Assembly (NCBI GenBank): GCA_036506495.1
Contig: DASXRQ010000065.1
Span: 1-25,012, forward strand
Origin: DASXRC01 sp036506495
GTDB taxonomy: Bacteria > Actinomycetota > Actinomycetes > Mycobacteriales > Micromonosporaceae
Length of the DNA stretch: 25,012 nucleotides
Direction: 5' to 3'
The notes under the pieces were generated by a model, which did not search any database, was not told where the DNA came from, and was given only the letters and a program-made list of their open reading frames with translations. A program made the position numbers and the translations under genes. Shown piece after piece: positions 7,770 through 14,582 of this stretch (the stretch's first letter is position 1; each line of letters opens with the position of its first letter).

Positions 7770-8405
7770 TCAGGAGCGAGCGGCCAGGTCGCGGCCCTCG
7801 CGGAGGAACGTGGTGAGCACATCGGGCCCGGCCAGCTCGCGCAGCGGCCGGGCCGCACCGAAGGGAGCGTTCCAGAACGGCCCGGGCCGCAGCCGCCGCG
7901 GCCCGACGTAGGCGTACGGCTCGTCGAGCCACTCGTCGCCCGGTGAGACACCGAAGTTCACCTGATCGACCGTGATGCTCAGGTCGAAGTGCTCGGGCCA
8001 CAGCACCGGCGTCTCGGCGGGTGCCAGCGCGCGCAGCGCCGCGTCGCCGGCCGCGAAGCAGTCGGCCAGGTACGCCGCGGCCGACTCGTCGATCCGCAGC
8101 ACGTCGTCGAGGCGTACCCCCGAACCGCCGTGGTAGAGGTCGGCCGGCGCACCGGCCTCCACGCCGGCGGCGGCCCCGAGACCGGCGGGCGTCGCCCCGT
8201 CCAGGTCGAGCCGACGCTCGCCGGCGACGAGCCGGCCGCCCTCGACCCGCAGCTCGGGTTCGGTGATCGTGCCGAACCCGTGCCGCCCCGGACGGAGCCG
8301 GATCGTTCCGGTGCGGCGGTACTGCGGGCCGGCGAGCACAAGCTCGGCGACGCCGTGCAGGCCGCGCCGGGTCTCGGAGAGGACGCTCGGGCTCGGGACG
8401 GTCAT
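7770..8405 (-). CDS. Conserved-looking hypothetical protein, 211 residues
   Basis: A soluble protein without a recognised domain. It begins with a beta-rich part (GVAELVLAGPQYRRTGTIRLRPGRHGFGTI, then ELRVEGGRLVAGERRLDL). It continues through a helical segment (DESAAAYLADCFAAGDAALRAL) and ends with a striking aromatic region (LWPEHFDLSITVDQVNFGVSPGDEWLDEPYAYVGP and RPGPFWNAPFGA, here in pieces). These aromatic-rich motifs look conserved rather than random, suggesting a ligand pocket. Its ATG overlaps the stop of the upstream aldo/keto reductase (ATGA at 8402-8405 on the minus strand), so the two are probably co-translated and may share a pathway. I have seen similar unannotated actinobacterial proteins, but I cannot assign a function. 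Confidence 0.75.
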   Translation of the reverse strand: MTVPSPSVLSETRRGLHGVAELVLAGPQYRRTGTIRLRPGRHGFGTITEPELRVEGGRLVAGERRLDLDGATPAGLGAAAGVEAGAPADLYHGGSGVRLDDVLRIDESAAAYLADCFAAGDAALRALAPAETPVLWPEHFDLSITVDQVNFGVSPGDEWLDEPYAYVGPRRLRPGPFWNAPFGAARPLRELAGPDVLTTFLREGRDLAARS

Positions 8406-9184
8406 GCCCCCAACCCATCGATCCGAGCGACCTCGTCCGGGCTCAGGGCGAACCCGAACACGTCGAAGTTGGACCGGATCCGTTCGGCGGTCACCGACTT
8501 CGGGATGACCACCACCCGGTGCTCGATGTGCCAGCGCAGCACCACCTGGGCCGGCGTGACGCCGTGACGCTCGGCGATGGCGCGAAGGACGGGGTGCCGC
8601 AGGTCGCTGCGCTTGAACGGGCTGTACCCCTCGAGCGCCACGCCCCGCTCCCGGGTCTCGGCGAGCGTGCCGGCGTCGTACAGGAACGGGCTCCACGGGA
8701 TCTGGTTGACCGCCGGCGCCTCGCCCGTCGCCGCGATGAGCTCGTCGATCTGCGCGATGCTGTAGTTGCTGACCCCAGCGTTGCGCGTGAGGCCCGCGTC
8801 GCGGGCGGCGAGCAGCCGCCGCCAGGTGTCGGGCCGTGCCCTGCCTCCCGGCGGCCAGTGGATGAGCCACAAGTCCACATAGGACGTGTCCAGAGCGCGC
8901 AGGCTCTCGTCGAGGGTGGCCTGCTCCCGCCCGACGCGCCTCGGGGGCAACTTGGTCGTGATGAACAGGTCCTCGCGCGGGACGCCGGTGTCGCGTATCG
9001 CGCGTCCGACGATCGCCTCGTTGCCGTACATGGTCGCCGTGTCGAGGTGCCGGTAGCCCCCGTCGAGGGCCTCGCGGATGGCCCGGTAGCCGCGGTCGCC
9101 GGTGACCTGCCACGTTCCGAAGCCGAGCAGCGGCATGCGGAAATCGCCGGGGAGCGCCACCATGCGCGCGTTGACGTCGGTCAT
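8402..9184 (-). CDS. Aldo/keto reductase
   Basis: A 260-residue NADPH-dependent aldo/keto reductase of the 2,5-diketogluconate-reductase-like group. The catalytic tetrad is intact: D48 and Y53 in YRHLDTATMYGNE, K78 in FITTKLPP and H109 in LWLIHWP. The C-terminal cofactor region is present in VVVIPKSVTAERIRSNFDVF. These enzymes reduce aldehydes and ketones to alcohols in the cytoplasm; the physiological substrate is not predictable here. The ATG at 9184 is chosen over an upstream GTG-type extension because the family-typical start (VALPGDFRMPLLGFGTW) follows directly. The stop overlaps the start of the downstream unknown protein, forming a two-gene operon on the minus strand. A nested hairpin lies upstream, between it and the preceding minus-strand gene. 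Confidence 0.93.
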   Translation of the reverse strand: MTDVNARMVALPGDFRMPLLGFGTWQVTGDRGYRAIREALDGGYRHLDTATMYGNEAIVGRAIRDTGVPREDLFITTKLPPRRVGREQATLDESLRALDTSYVDLWLIHWPPGGRARPDTWRRLLAARDAGLTRNAGVSNYSIAQIDELIAATGEAPAVNQIPWSPFLYDAGTLAETRERGVALEGYSPFKRSDLRHPVLRAIAERHGVTPAQVVLRWHIEHRVVVIPKSVTAERIRSNFDVFGFALSPDEVARIDGLGA

Positions 9185-9259
9185 GCCGACAATCCTGCCG
9201 CACCGGCCCGCCGTGCGCGTCCGGCACGGTGATCGCTCTGGGACAACCCTTGATCGAGA

Positions 9260-9317
9260 CAACTACACGGGGGTTGCGCCCTCGCGTGCGGTCGAGGGCC
9301 CACCCTCCGTGTAGTTG
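9260..9317 (-). terminator. Nested double stem-loop between minus-strand genes
   Basis: An outer stem pairs CAACTACACGG (9260-9270) with CCGTGTAGTTG (9307-9317); three more inner pairs including one G-U extend it. Inside is a second perfect stem, GCCCTCG (9278-9284) with CGAGGGC (9293-9299), around an 8-base loop. It sits about 30 bases after the stop of the small minus-strand gene and before the aldo/keto reductase start, so termination or insulation is the simplest reading. No U-tract follows. GATCGAGA also recurs on both flanks, so it could instead be a dispersed repeat element. Confidence 0.45.
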
Positions 9318-9348
9318 CGAGTGATCGAGAAGTTGATCGACGGCGACG

Positions 9349-9546
9349 TCAGCCGGCACGCCGGTTGGCCCACTGCCGCGGCTGCACGGGGTTGCGTCGG
9401 CCGGTGGGCTGGACCTTCGTGACCTCCGACGGCCGCCCCGACCGCTTGCCGTGGGCACGACGCTCGGCCCGGTTCGACGGCGGCGCCTGATCCGGCTCGT
9501 CCGGCTCGTCCGGCTGATCGTTCTCCTGCGGTTCGGGTTCACGCAT
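9349..9546 (-). CDS. Small hydrophilic RAERRAHGK-type protein
   Basis: A 65-residue, very hydrophilic protein: an acidic N-terminus (EPEPQENDQPDEPDEPDQ) followed by a basic core SNRAERRAHGKRSGR and a C-terminus with QPRQWANRRAG. Short actinobacterial proteins with an SNRAERRA.GK core and a C-terminal PRQ..NRR motif are familiar to me as unannotated conserved proteins; no function is established. It is likely unstructured and possibly nucleic-acid-binding from its charge. The start is well supported: a GGGAGGT ribosome binding site lies about seven bases upstream of the ATG at 9546. It diverges from the nucleotidyltransferase gene with only about 31 bases between start codons, so the two promoters must overlap each other or the coding sequence. 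Confidence 0.72.
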   Translation of the reverse strand: MREPEPQENDQPDEPDEPDQAPPSNRAERRAHGKRSGRPSEVTKVQPTGRRNPVQPRQWANRRAG

Positions 9547-9565
9547 GAGGACACCTCCCGAGAGA

Positions 9566-9571
9566 CATTAT
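9566..9571 (+). promoter_or_regulatory. -10-like box for the nucleotidyltransferase
   Basis: CATTAT lies six bases before the in-frame GTG at 9578, the same geometry as the other leaderless-type boxes in the window. It lies just upstream of the ribosome binding site of the divergent gene (minus strand, about 9552-9558). Confidence 0.4.
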
Positions 9572-9577
9572 GTGCGG

Positions 9578-10150
9578 GTGGGTCACACGATGCCGGCGGG
9601 TCTGGTGCTGGCCGCTGGCGGTGGCCGCCGCTACGGCGAGCCGAAGGCGCTCGTGCGGCTCGGCGACCGACTGCTCGTCGAGCGGGCCGTGCGGGTCGTC
9701 CGCGACGCCGGGTGCGCGCCGATCGTGGTCGTGCTCGGCGCCGCCGCCGACCGGGTGCGTGCCGAGGCCGATCTCGTCGGGGTGACCGTGGTCGAGAACC
9801 GGGACTGGGCCACCGGCATGGGCTCGTCGCTGGTGGTCGGGCTGCGGGCACTCGGCGACACCGACACCGTGGCGGCGGTGGTGCAGCTCGTGGACACTCC
9901 CGGCGTCACATCCGCGGCGGTCAGCCGGTTCGTCGATCTGGCCGCCCCGGACGCGCTCGCGCGCGCCAGCTACCGCGGCCGCCCGGGGCACCCGGTGCTC
10001 CTGGGCCGCGAACGATGGCCGGCGGTGGCCCGCCGGGCCGTCGGCGACCAGGGGGCGCGCGAATACCTCGCCGAGCACGCCGACGAGGTCGTCACCATCC
10101 CGTGCGACGACGTCGCCGACGGCGCCGACCTCGACGTGCCGCCGCGCTGA
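9578..10150 (+). CDS. MobA/PucB-like molybdenum cofactor nucleotidyltransferase
   Basis: A 190-residue NTP-transferase-fold protein. The nucleotide-binding signature is LVLAAGGGRRYGEPKALV near residues 9-26 (LAAGxxxRxGxxK), followed by ENRDWATGMGSSLVVGL and the metal-site region QLVDTPGV, where MocA-type enzymes usually have LxDxP. GRPGHPVLL is typical of the CTP:molybdopterin cytidylyltransferase (MocA) branch. These enzymes make the dinucleotide form of the molybdenum cofactor for xanthine-dehydrogenase-type hydroxylases; Bacillus PucB is the comparable purine-catabolism protein. Placement beside pucR and the XDH genes fits maturation of that XDH. The start is either GTG 9578, leaderless behind CATTAT, or ATG 9590. 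It converges on pucR with a nine-base gap. Confidence 0.85.
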   Translation: MGHTMPAGLVLAAGGGRRYGEPKALVRLGDRLLVERAVRVVRDAGCAPIVVVLGAAADRVRAEADLVGVTVVENRDWATGMGSSLVVGLRALGDTDTVAAVVQLVDTPGVTSAAVSRFVDLAAPDALARASYRGRPGHPVLLGRERWPAVARRAVGDQGAREYLAEHADEVVTIPCDDVADGADLDVPPR

Positions 10151-10160
10151 ACGCGCGTTC
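10149..10160. repeat. Perfect 12-base palindrome between convergent stops
   Basis: GAACGCGCGTTC spans the gap between the stop codon of the nucleotidyltransferase and that of pucR. As RNA it is too short to form a good hairpin, so it is a possible protein-binding palindrome or chance. Confidence 0.4.
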
Positions 10161-11749
10161 TACGGTCCGGGCAGGCGCAGCGCGAGGAAGAAGTCGACCC
10201 GATCCTCGAGACGGCGGAGGTCACGGCCTGTGAGCTCCTCGATCCGGTGCAGCCGGTAGCGCAGGGTGTTGACGTGCAGGTGCAGCCGCGACGCGCACCG
10301 GCTCCACGAGCCTGAGTTGGCGAGGAATGCGTCGAGCGTGCGGACCAGATCCGCGTCGTGCTCGCGGTCGTAGGCCTCGAGCGGGCCAAGCAGCCGCGAC
10401 CGGAACGACCGCCGCGCCGGCTCGGGCACCGCGGCCAGCAGCAACACGTGCGAAGCCAGTTCGGCGCAGGAGACCAGACAGGCCCGCTCGTCCCGCACGA
10501 CCGCCAGGCCGTGCGCGTGCCCGGCCTCCTCGACCGCCCCGGCGAGACCGGCCGGCCCGGGCGCGGGGTCGCTCACCCCGACCGCCAGCCGCCCGCCGCC
10601 CAGCCCGGGCAGCAGCGAAGGTACGCCGTGCCGCGCCGCCTCGATCGCCTTCTCGGCCTCGCCGGACGGAAGCGCCGTCACGGCCAGCGCCCGGTCGTCG
10701 GTGTCGGGCAGCGGAGCGACGGCGGTCGCGCCGGGCGCCACCGACTCCAGCAGCTCCTCGATCACGGCGGCGGCCAGCTCGCCGGCGGCCGCCGTCCCGG
10801 CGCCGGGTGACACGCCACCGGGGACACTCGCCACGAGCGCCAGGTACGTCCCGTCCGGCGGCAGCCCGCACGACCGGAGTCGGCCCCGCAACTCGGCGGT
10901 CGTCTCACCGCCGACCAGAGCGGTGGCCAGCTCACCGGCCAGTCGGCGCTCGACCCGCCGCCCCTCCTCGAGCCGCGCCCGTTCCAGCGCGACGAGTCCG
11001 GCCAGCTCGGTACCGGCGTCCGGTTCGTCGTAGGGGTGGCTGGCGCCGCGCCCCTCAGAGGCCAGGCACCAGGCGGTGAGCCGGTGCTCCGGTCGGCCCG
11101 GCACCGAGTACAGCGAAAACGTTCGTCCGGGTGTGACCGTGACCGTGCGCGGCAGGCGGTCGGTGGCGAGGAACGCCCGGGCCAGCGCCGACGACAGGTC
11201 CGGGTCCAGCGGCGCGCTGCCCGCGAGGAGCCGCCCGGTCGCGGTGACCGCCCAGCTCCGTACGCCCAGCTCCGTCGCCGCCAGCGGCAGCAGCTCGTCC
11301 AGCGGAGCCCCGCCGGCCACCGCGGCGACGAGGCCGCGCTGCCGGCCCAGGAGTGCGGCCAGCCCACTGGCCCGTTCCGCCCACAGGGACGGGGTCACGG
11401 CGTCCGTGATCGCCCGGAACGACACCTCGACCGGCACCTCGAACAGGGGAAGGCCGTGCCTGCGGCAGGCCGCCACGAGGTCGGCTGGCACGGACCCGAG
11501 CGCGGCGTCGCCGGCGCCCAGCGCGGCGACACCCGCCTCGACGAGCGCCCCGACGAACGCCTTGGAGTCGTCCGGCGTGCGCCGCCACATCAGCCCGGTC
11601 AGCACGATCTCGCCACCGGACAGGTACCGGCGGGGGTCGAGCAGGTCCGTGGTGTAGACGCGGTTCACCGCCCGCTCGAGTCGCTCGCCGTCGCCGGTGA
11701 GCAGCGTGAGCCGCAGGTCCGCACGATCGAGGACGTCGCGTAGGCGCAT
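10160..11749 (-). CDS. PucR family transcriptional regulator of purine catabolism
   Basis: A 529-residue regulator. Residues 1 to about 125 form the PucR N-terminal domain (MRLRDVLDRADLRLTLLTG, the TDLLDPRRYLSGGEIVLTG region and PADLVAACRRHGLPLFEVP). A middle GGDEF-like/CdaR-type region follows. The C-terminal PucR-type helix-turn-helix lies at about 470-525 (LDAFLANSGSWSRCASRLHLHVNTLRYRLHRIEELTG). Family members sense purine intermediates such as allantoin and activate or repress catabolic genes. It is divergent from uraD, and the 108-base gap between them is the expected operator region. The ATG at 11749 has a GGGAGG ribosome binding site four bases upstream, itself complementary to an upstream CCTCC. 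The frame is open further upstream, but that extension runs through uraD and is rejected. Which ligand it senses is inference. Confidence 0.93.
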   Translation of the reverse strand: MRLRDVLDRADLRLTLLTGDGERLERAVNRVYTTDLLDPRRYLSGGEIVLTGLMWRRTPDDSKAFVGALVEAGVAALGAGDAALGSVPADLVAACRRHGLPLFEVPVEVSFRAITDAVTPSLWAERASGLAALLGRQRGLVAAVAGGAPLDELLPLAATELGVRSWAVTATGRLLAGSAPLDPDLSSALARAFLATDRLPRTVTVTPGRTFSLYSVPGRPEHRLTAWCLASEGRGASHPYDEPDAGTELAGLVALERARLEEGRRVERRLAGELATALVGGETTAELRGRLRSCGLPPDGTYLALVASVPGGVSPGAGTAAAGELAAAVIEELLESVAPGATAVAPLPDTDDRALAVTALPSGEAEKAIEAARHGVPSLLPGLGGGRLAVGVSDPAPGPAGLAGAVEEAGHAHGLAVVRDERACLVSCAELASHVLLLAAVPEPARRSFRSRLLGPLEAYDREHDADLVRTLDAFLANSGSWSRCASRLHLHVNTLRYRLHRIEELTGRDLRRLEDRVDFFLALRLPGP

Positions 11750-11753
11750 CCGG

Positions 11754-11769
11754 CCTCCCTGTTTGGAGG
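11754..11769 (-). promoter_or_regulatory. Hairpin pairing the pucR ribosome binding site
   Basis: Read on the minus strand, CCTCC (11769-11765), a six-base loop and GGAGG (11758-11754) form a stem; the second arm is the pucR Shine-Dalgarno sequence, four bases before its ATG. The stem would mask the ribosome binding site if transcription starts upstream of 11769. Five GC-rich pairs can occur by chance. Confidence 0.4.
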
Positions 11770-11845
11770 AACCTACAAAGACGATACGACGCCGCTGCGA
11801 AGGATTCGGCGATCCCGCCGCTTCCACGGCCAACCGCGTGACTGG

Positions 11846-11851
11846 TCTACT
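11846..11851 (+). promoter_or_regulatory. -10-like box for the purine catabolic operon
   Basis: TCTACT ends six bases before the ATG of uraD at 11858, and TTCCAC 18 bases upstream of it could be a weak -35. No ribosome binding site is present, so a leaderless message is the most economical reading. It lies in the divergent gap shared with pucR. Confidence 0.4.
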
Positions 11852-11857
11852 TCCCGA

Positions 11858-12355
11858 ATGGGGGGACTGAGCAGGTTCAACTCGCTCGCGGTCGCCGACG
11901 CCGAGGGGGAGCTGCTGGCGTGCTGTGCCGCGCCCGCGTGGGCCCGCGAGGTGGTGGCCGGGCGGCCGTACCGCGATCGGGAGGCCCTGCTCAACGCGGC
12001 GAACGCGGCGCTCGACCGGCTCGAATGGGCCCAGCTCGAGGCCGCGCTCGCCGCACACCCGCGCATCGGGCAGCCGCCCGCCGGGGCCGATCGCGAGGCG
12101 GCGTGGTCGCGCCGGGAGCAGGCCGGGGTCGCCACCGCGGACGCGCCGACCCGCGCGGCGCTGGCCGAGGCGAACCGGGCGTACGAGGAGCGGTTCGGTC
12201 ACGTGTTCCTGATCTTCGCCAGCGGGCGCACCGACGCCGAGCTGCTCGCCGCGGCCCGGGACCGGCTGGGCAACGACGACACGACCGAGCGGCGCGTTGT
12301 GCGCGCGGAGCTGGCCAAGATCGCACTGCTGCGGCTGGAAAGGCTGCTCGCATGA
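11858..12355 (+). CDS. uraD: 2-oxo-4-hydroxy-4-carboxy-5-ureidoimidazoline (OHCU) decarboxylase
   Basis: A 165-residue OHCU decarboxylase, which converts OHCU to S-allantoin, the third step after urate oxidation. Visible signatures are the N-terminal FNSL..ADAEGELLACCAAPAWA, the catalytic H67 in AAHPRIG, and the C-terminal ERFGHVFLIFASGR plus a R...RLGND segment with the closing helix ELAKIALLRLERL. Length and order are normal. It is the first gene of the plus-strand purine operon, and its stop overlaps the uraH start (ATGA at 12352-12355), so the two enzymes that process the unstable urate oxidation products are co-translated. There is no ribosome binding site before the ATG; a -10-like TCTACT six bases upstream suggests a leaderless message. 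Confidence 0.94.
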   Translation: MGGLSRFNSLAVADAEGELLACCAAPAWAREVVAGRPYRDREALLNAANAALDRLEWAQLEAALAAHPRIGQPPAGADREAAWSRREQAGVATADAPTRAALAEANRAYEERFGHVFLIFASGRTDAELLAAARDRLGNDDTTERRVVRAELAKIALLRLERLLA

Positions 12356-12693
12356 GCGACGCGTACGCCCGACTCTCCACCCACGTGCTCGACACCGCCC
12401 GCGGCGAGCCGGCCGCCGGCGTACCCGTGCGGCTCGACCGCGCGGAGGACGGCCGGTGGGCGCCCGTCGCGAGCGGGACCACCGACGGCGATGGGCGGCT
12501 GCGCGAGTGGGTGCCCGCGACGGTGTGGGCGGCCGGGGCGTACCGGCTGGTGTTCGACGCGGCGGCCTGGCACGGCCCGGCGGCGTTCTTCCAGGAGGTC
12601 GCGGTGGCCTTCCGGGTCGGCGAACCGGACCGGCCCCTGCACATCCCGCTGCTGCTCAGCCCGTACGGCTACACCACCTACCGAGGGAGCTGA
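12352..12693 (+). CDS. uraH: 5-hydroxyisourate hydrolase
   Basis: A 113-residue transthyretin-related protein that hydrolyses 5-hydroxyisourate to OHCU. Key marks are the N-terminal STHVLDTARG with catalytic H11, the PVRLDR strand with its arginine, the RPLHIPLLLSPYGY histidine region, and the family-defining C-terminal tetrapeptide YRGS at residues 110-113. Length is normal for the bacterial enzyme, which works as a cytoplasmic tetramer. Its start overlaps the uraD stop and its own stop is three bases from the urate oxidase GTG, so uraD-uraH-uricase form a tight translational unit covering urate to allantoin. Confidence 0.96.
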   Translation: MSDAYARLSTHVLDTARGEPAAGVPVRLDRAEDGRWAPVASGTTDGDGRLREWVPATVWAAGAYRLVFDAAAWHGPAAFFQEVAVAFRVGEPDRPLHIPLLLSPYGYTTYRGS

Positions 12694-12695
12694 CG

Positions 12696-13553
12696 GTGGG
12701 TATCGCGCTCGGCGACAACCAGTACGGCAAGGCCGAGACCCGCCTGGTCCGCGTCGACCGGGACACCGGCCGGCACGAGCTGACCGACCTCAACGTCACG
12801 GTCACGCTCGCCGGCGACCTGGCCGAGACGCACCTGTCGGGCGACAACGCGCACGTGCTGCCGACCGACACCCAGAAGAACACGGTGTACGCGTTCGCGA
12901 AGCGCTACGGCGTCGGCCAGATCGAGGAGTTCGCGCTGCGGCTCGCCCGGCACTTCGTGGACGGCCAGCCGCCGATCACCCGGGCGCGGGTGAGCATCGA
13001 GGAGTACGCCTGGCGGCGCCTCGGCCCGCACTCGTTCGAGCGATCGACCGCCGAGACCCGCACCGCCACGGCGACGTACGACGGCACCGGCGCGGGTATG
13101 GTCTCCGGGCTGGCGGGACTGGTGCTGCTCAACACCACCGGATCGGAGTTCTGGGGGTACGCCCGGGACGAGTACACGACGCTGCCCGAGACCAAGGACC
13201 GGATCCTGGCCACGGCGGTGACCGCGCGCTGGCGGCACGCGGGCGTCGAGGCTGACTGGGCGGGCTCGTACGCCGGCGCGCGCGAGGCGGTCGTGCGCGC
13301 GTACGCGGAGACCCACAGCCGGTCGCTGCAGCAGACCCTGTACGCGATGGGGCGTCGGGTGCTCGAGGACCGGCCGGAATTGGTCGAGGTGCGGCTGTCG
13401 CTGCCGAACCGGCACCACCTGCTCGTCGACCTGGCGCCGTTCGGGCTGGAGAACCCGAACGAGGTCTTCGTCGCGGCGGACCGGCCGTACGGGCTGATCG
13501 AGGGCACGGTGCTGCGCGACGATGCGCCGCCCGCCGGGCTGGCCTGGTGGTGA
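12696..13553 (+). CDS. pucL: Urate oxidase (cofactor-independent)
   Basis: A 285-residue uricase, which oxidises urate to 5-hydroxyisourate with O2, releasing H2O2. The catalytic residues are visible: K12 in YGKAETRLVRV, T57-D58 in VLPTDTQKNTVYAFAK, and the histidine of LPNRHHLLVDL near the C-terminus. The NPNEVFVAADRPYGLIEGTV segment is also typical. Each subunit has two T-fold domains; the active enzyme is a tetramer. The GTG start has GAGGGA seven bases upstream and lies two bases after the uraH stop. This protein lacks the N-terminal UraD fusion found in Bacillus PucL, UraD being a separate gene here. No peroxisomal or export signal is expected or seen. The stop overlaps in-frame GTG codons of the next gene. 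Confidence 0.97.
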   Translation: MGIALGDNQYGKAETRLVRVDRDTGRHELTDLNVTVTLAGDLAETHLSGDNAHVLPTDTQKNTVYAFAKRYGVGQIEEFALRLARHFVDGQPPITRARVSIEEYAWRRLGPHSFERSTAETRTATATYDGTGAGMVSGLAGLVLLNTTGSEFWGYARDEYTTLPETKDRILATAVTARWRHAGVEADWAGSYAGAREAVVRAYAETHSRSLQQTLYAMGRRVLEDRPELVEVRLSLPNRHHLLVDLAPFGLENPNEVFVAADRPYGLIEGTVLRDDAPPAGLAWW

Positions 13554-13555
13554 CG

Positions 13556-14416
13556 ATGGAGTTCCTGCAGCCGTCCACATGGGACGATGCGCTGGCAGCG
13601 AAGGCGGCCGCACCCGACGCGGTGCCCATCGCCGGCGGGACCGACGTGATGGTCGACATGAACTTCGACCGCCGCCGGCCGCCGGCCCTGCTCGACCTGA
13701 CCCGGGTGGCACCGCTGGCCGATTGGGGGCTGGACGGCGCGTACCTGCGCGTCGGCGCGGGGGTGACCTACGAGCGCGTGATCGCGGAGCTGGGCTCGCT
13801 CGCGCCGGGGCTGGCCATGGCGTCCCGCACGGTCGGCTCCCCGCAGATCCGCAACCGCGGCACGATCGGCGGCAACCTGGGCTCCGCGTCGCCGGCCGGT
13901 GACGCGCATCCGCCGCTGCTGGCCTCGGGCGCGCTCGTGGAGGTGGCCTCGGTGCGCGGGGTGCGGCGGGTGCCGGTGGCGGAGTTCTTCACCGGGCCGA
14001 AGCGCAGCGCACTCGCGCCCGACGAGCTGATCGCCGCAGTCCTGATGCCCCCGGCGAGCGGGCCGGAGCAGTTCGCGAAGGTGGGCACCCGCAACGCCAT
14101 GGTCATCGCGGTCTGTTCCTTCGCGCTCGCGCTACACCCCGGCGCGCGGCGGGTCGGCACCGGCATCGGCTCGGCCGCGCCGACGCCGGTGCGCGCGGAC
14201 GCTGCCGAGGCGTACGTGGCTTCGGAGCTGCCGTGGGACAGCCGGGCGGCGCTGTCGGGCCCGGTGGCACTTCGGTTCGGAGAGCTCGTCGCCGCGGCGG
14301 CGGTGCCGATCGACGACGTGCGGGGCACGGCGGCGTACCGGCGGCACGCGCTGGCCGTGCTGGCCCGTCGCACGCTGGCGTGGGCGTGGGCGGACTATCG
14401 GGGAGCGACACCGTGA
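13556..14416 (+). CDS. Xanthine dehydrogenase FAD-binding subunit
   Basis: A 286-residue medium subunit (PucC-like) of a three-subunit molybdenum hydroxylase. It carries the two FAD motifs: PIAGGTDVMVDMN near residues 24-36 and NRGTIGGNLGSASPAGD near 100-116, the latter binding the FAD pyrophosphate. The C-terminal CO-dehydrogenase flavoprotein domain follows. It passes electrons from the iron-sulfur subunit to NAD or another acceptor. I prefer ATG 13556 because the family-typical MEFLQPSTWDDAL begins there; GTGs at 13547 and 13550 are in frame, and the latter overlaps the uricase stop. Unusually for such operons, the next XDH gene does not abut: 166 bases holding a long hairpin separate them. 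Confidence 0.93.
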   Translation: MEFLQPSTWDDALAAKAAAPDAVPIAGGTDVMVDMNFDRRRPPALLDLTRVAPLADWGLDGAYLRVGAGVTYERVIAELGSLAPGLAMASRTVGSPQIRNRGTIGGNLGSASPAGDAHPPLLASGALVEVASVRGVRRVPVAEFFTGPKRSALAPDELIAAVLMPPASGPEQFAKVGTRNAMVIAVCSFALALHPGARRVGTGIGSAAPTPVRADAAEAYVASELPWDSRAALSGPVALRFGELVAAAAVPIDDVRGTAAYRRHALAVLARRTLAWAWADYRGATP

Positions 14417-14460
14417 TCAACTTACGCCCGGCGCGGCGTCGGCGGTATGCGTCGGCATCG

Positions 14461-14546
14461 TTTGCTCTGCTTCCGCCGGGGATACACCGAATGGACGAGG
14501 GTACGACCTCGGCCGTTCGGTGTATCTCCCCGGGAAGCAGAGCAAA
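14461..14546. repeat. Long imperfect inverted repeat (hairpin element)
   Basis: Two 31-base arms, 14461-14491 and 14516-14546, are inverted copies matching at 27 of 31 positions; the four mismatches cluster in the middle. The arms begin with TTTGCTCTGCTTCC and end with GATACACCGAA. The 24-base centre holds another stem, CGAGG (14496-14500) with CCTCG (14507-14511). It can fold as one 86-base hairpin. There is no transposase and no obvious target duplication. It could be a small palindromic mobile element, an mRNA processing or stabilising hairpin, or an attenuator between subunits; its perfection at both ends favours a discrete inserted unit. Confidence 0.85.
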
Positions 14547-14565
14547 GGTTCGCGCGCGCATCACC

Positions 14566-14574
14566 GGAGGGGAG
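14566..14574 (+). promoter_or_regulatory. Strong ribosome binding site for the 2Fe-2S subunit
   Basis: GGAGGGGAG is eight bases before the ATG at 14583 and decides that start over an upstream in-frame ATG at 14520 lying inside the hairpin arm. It makes this gene independent of coupling to the FAD subunit, unlike most genes in the operon. Confidence 0.75.
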
Positions 14575-14582
14575 ACGCGCCG

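Noticed and set aside
11750..12202. N-terminal extension of PucR
   Set aside because: It would overlap uraD entirely. The PucR domain begins at the ATG at 11749, which has its own ribosome binding site.
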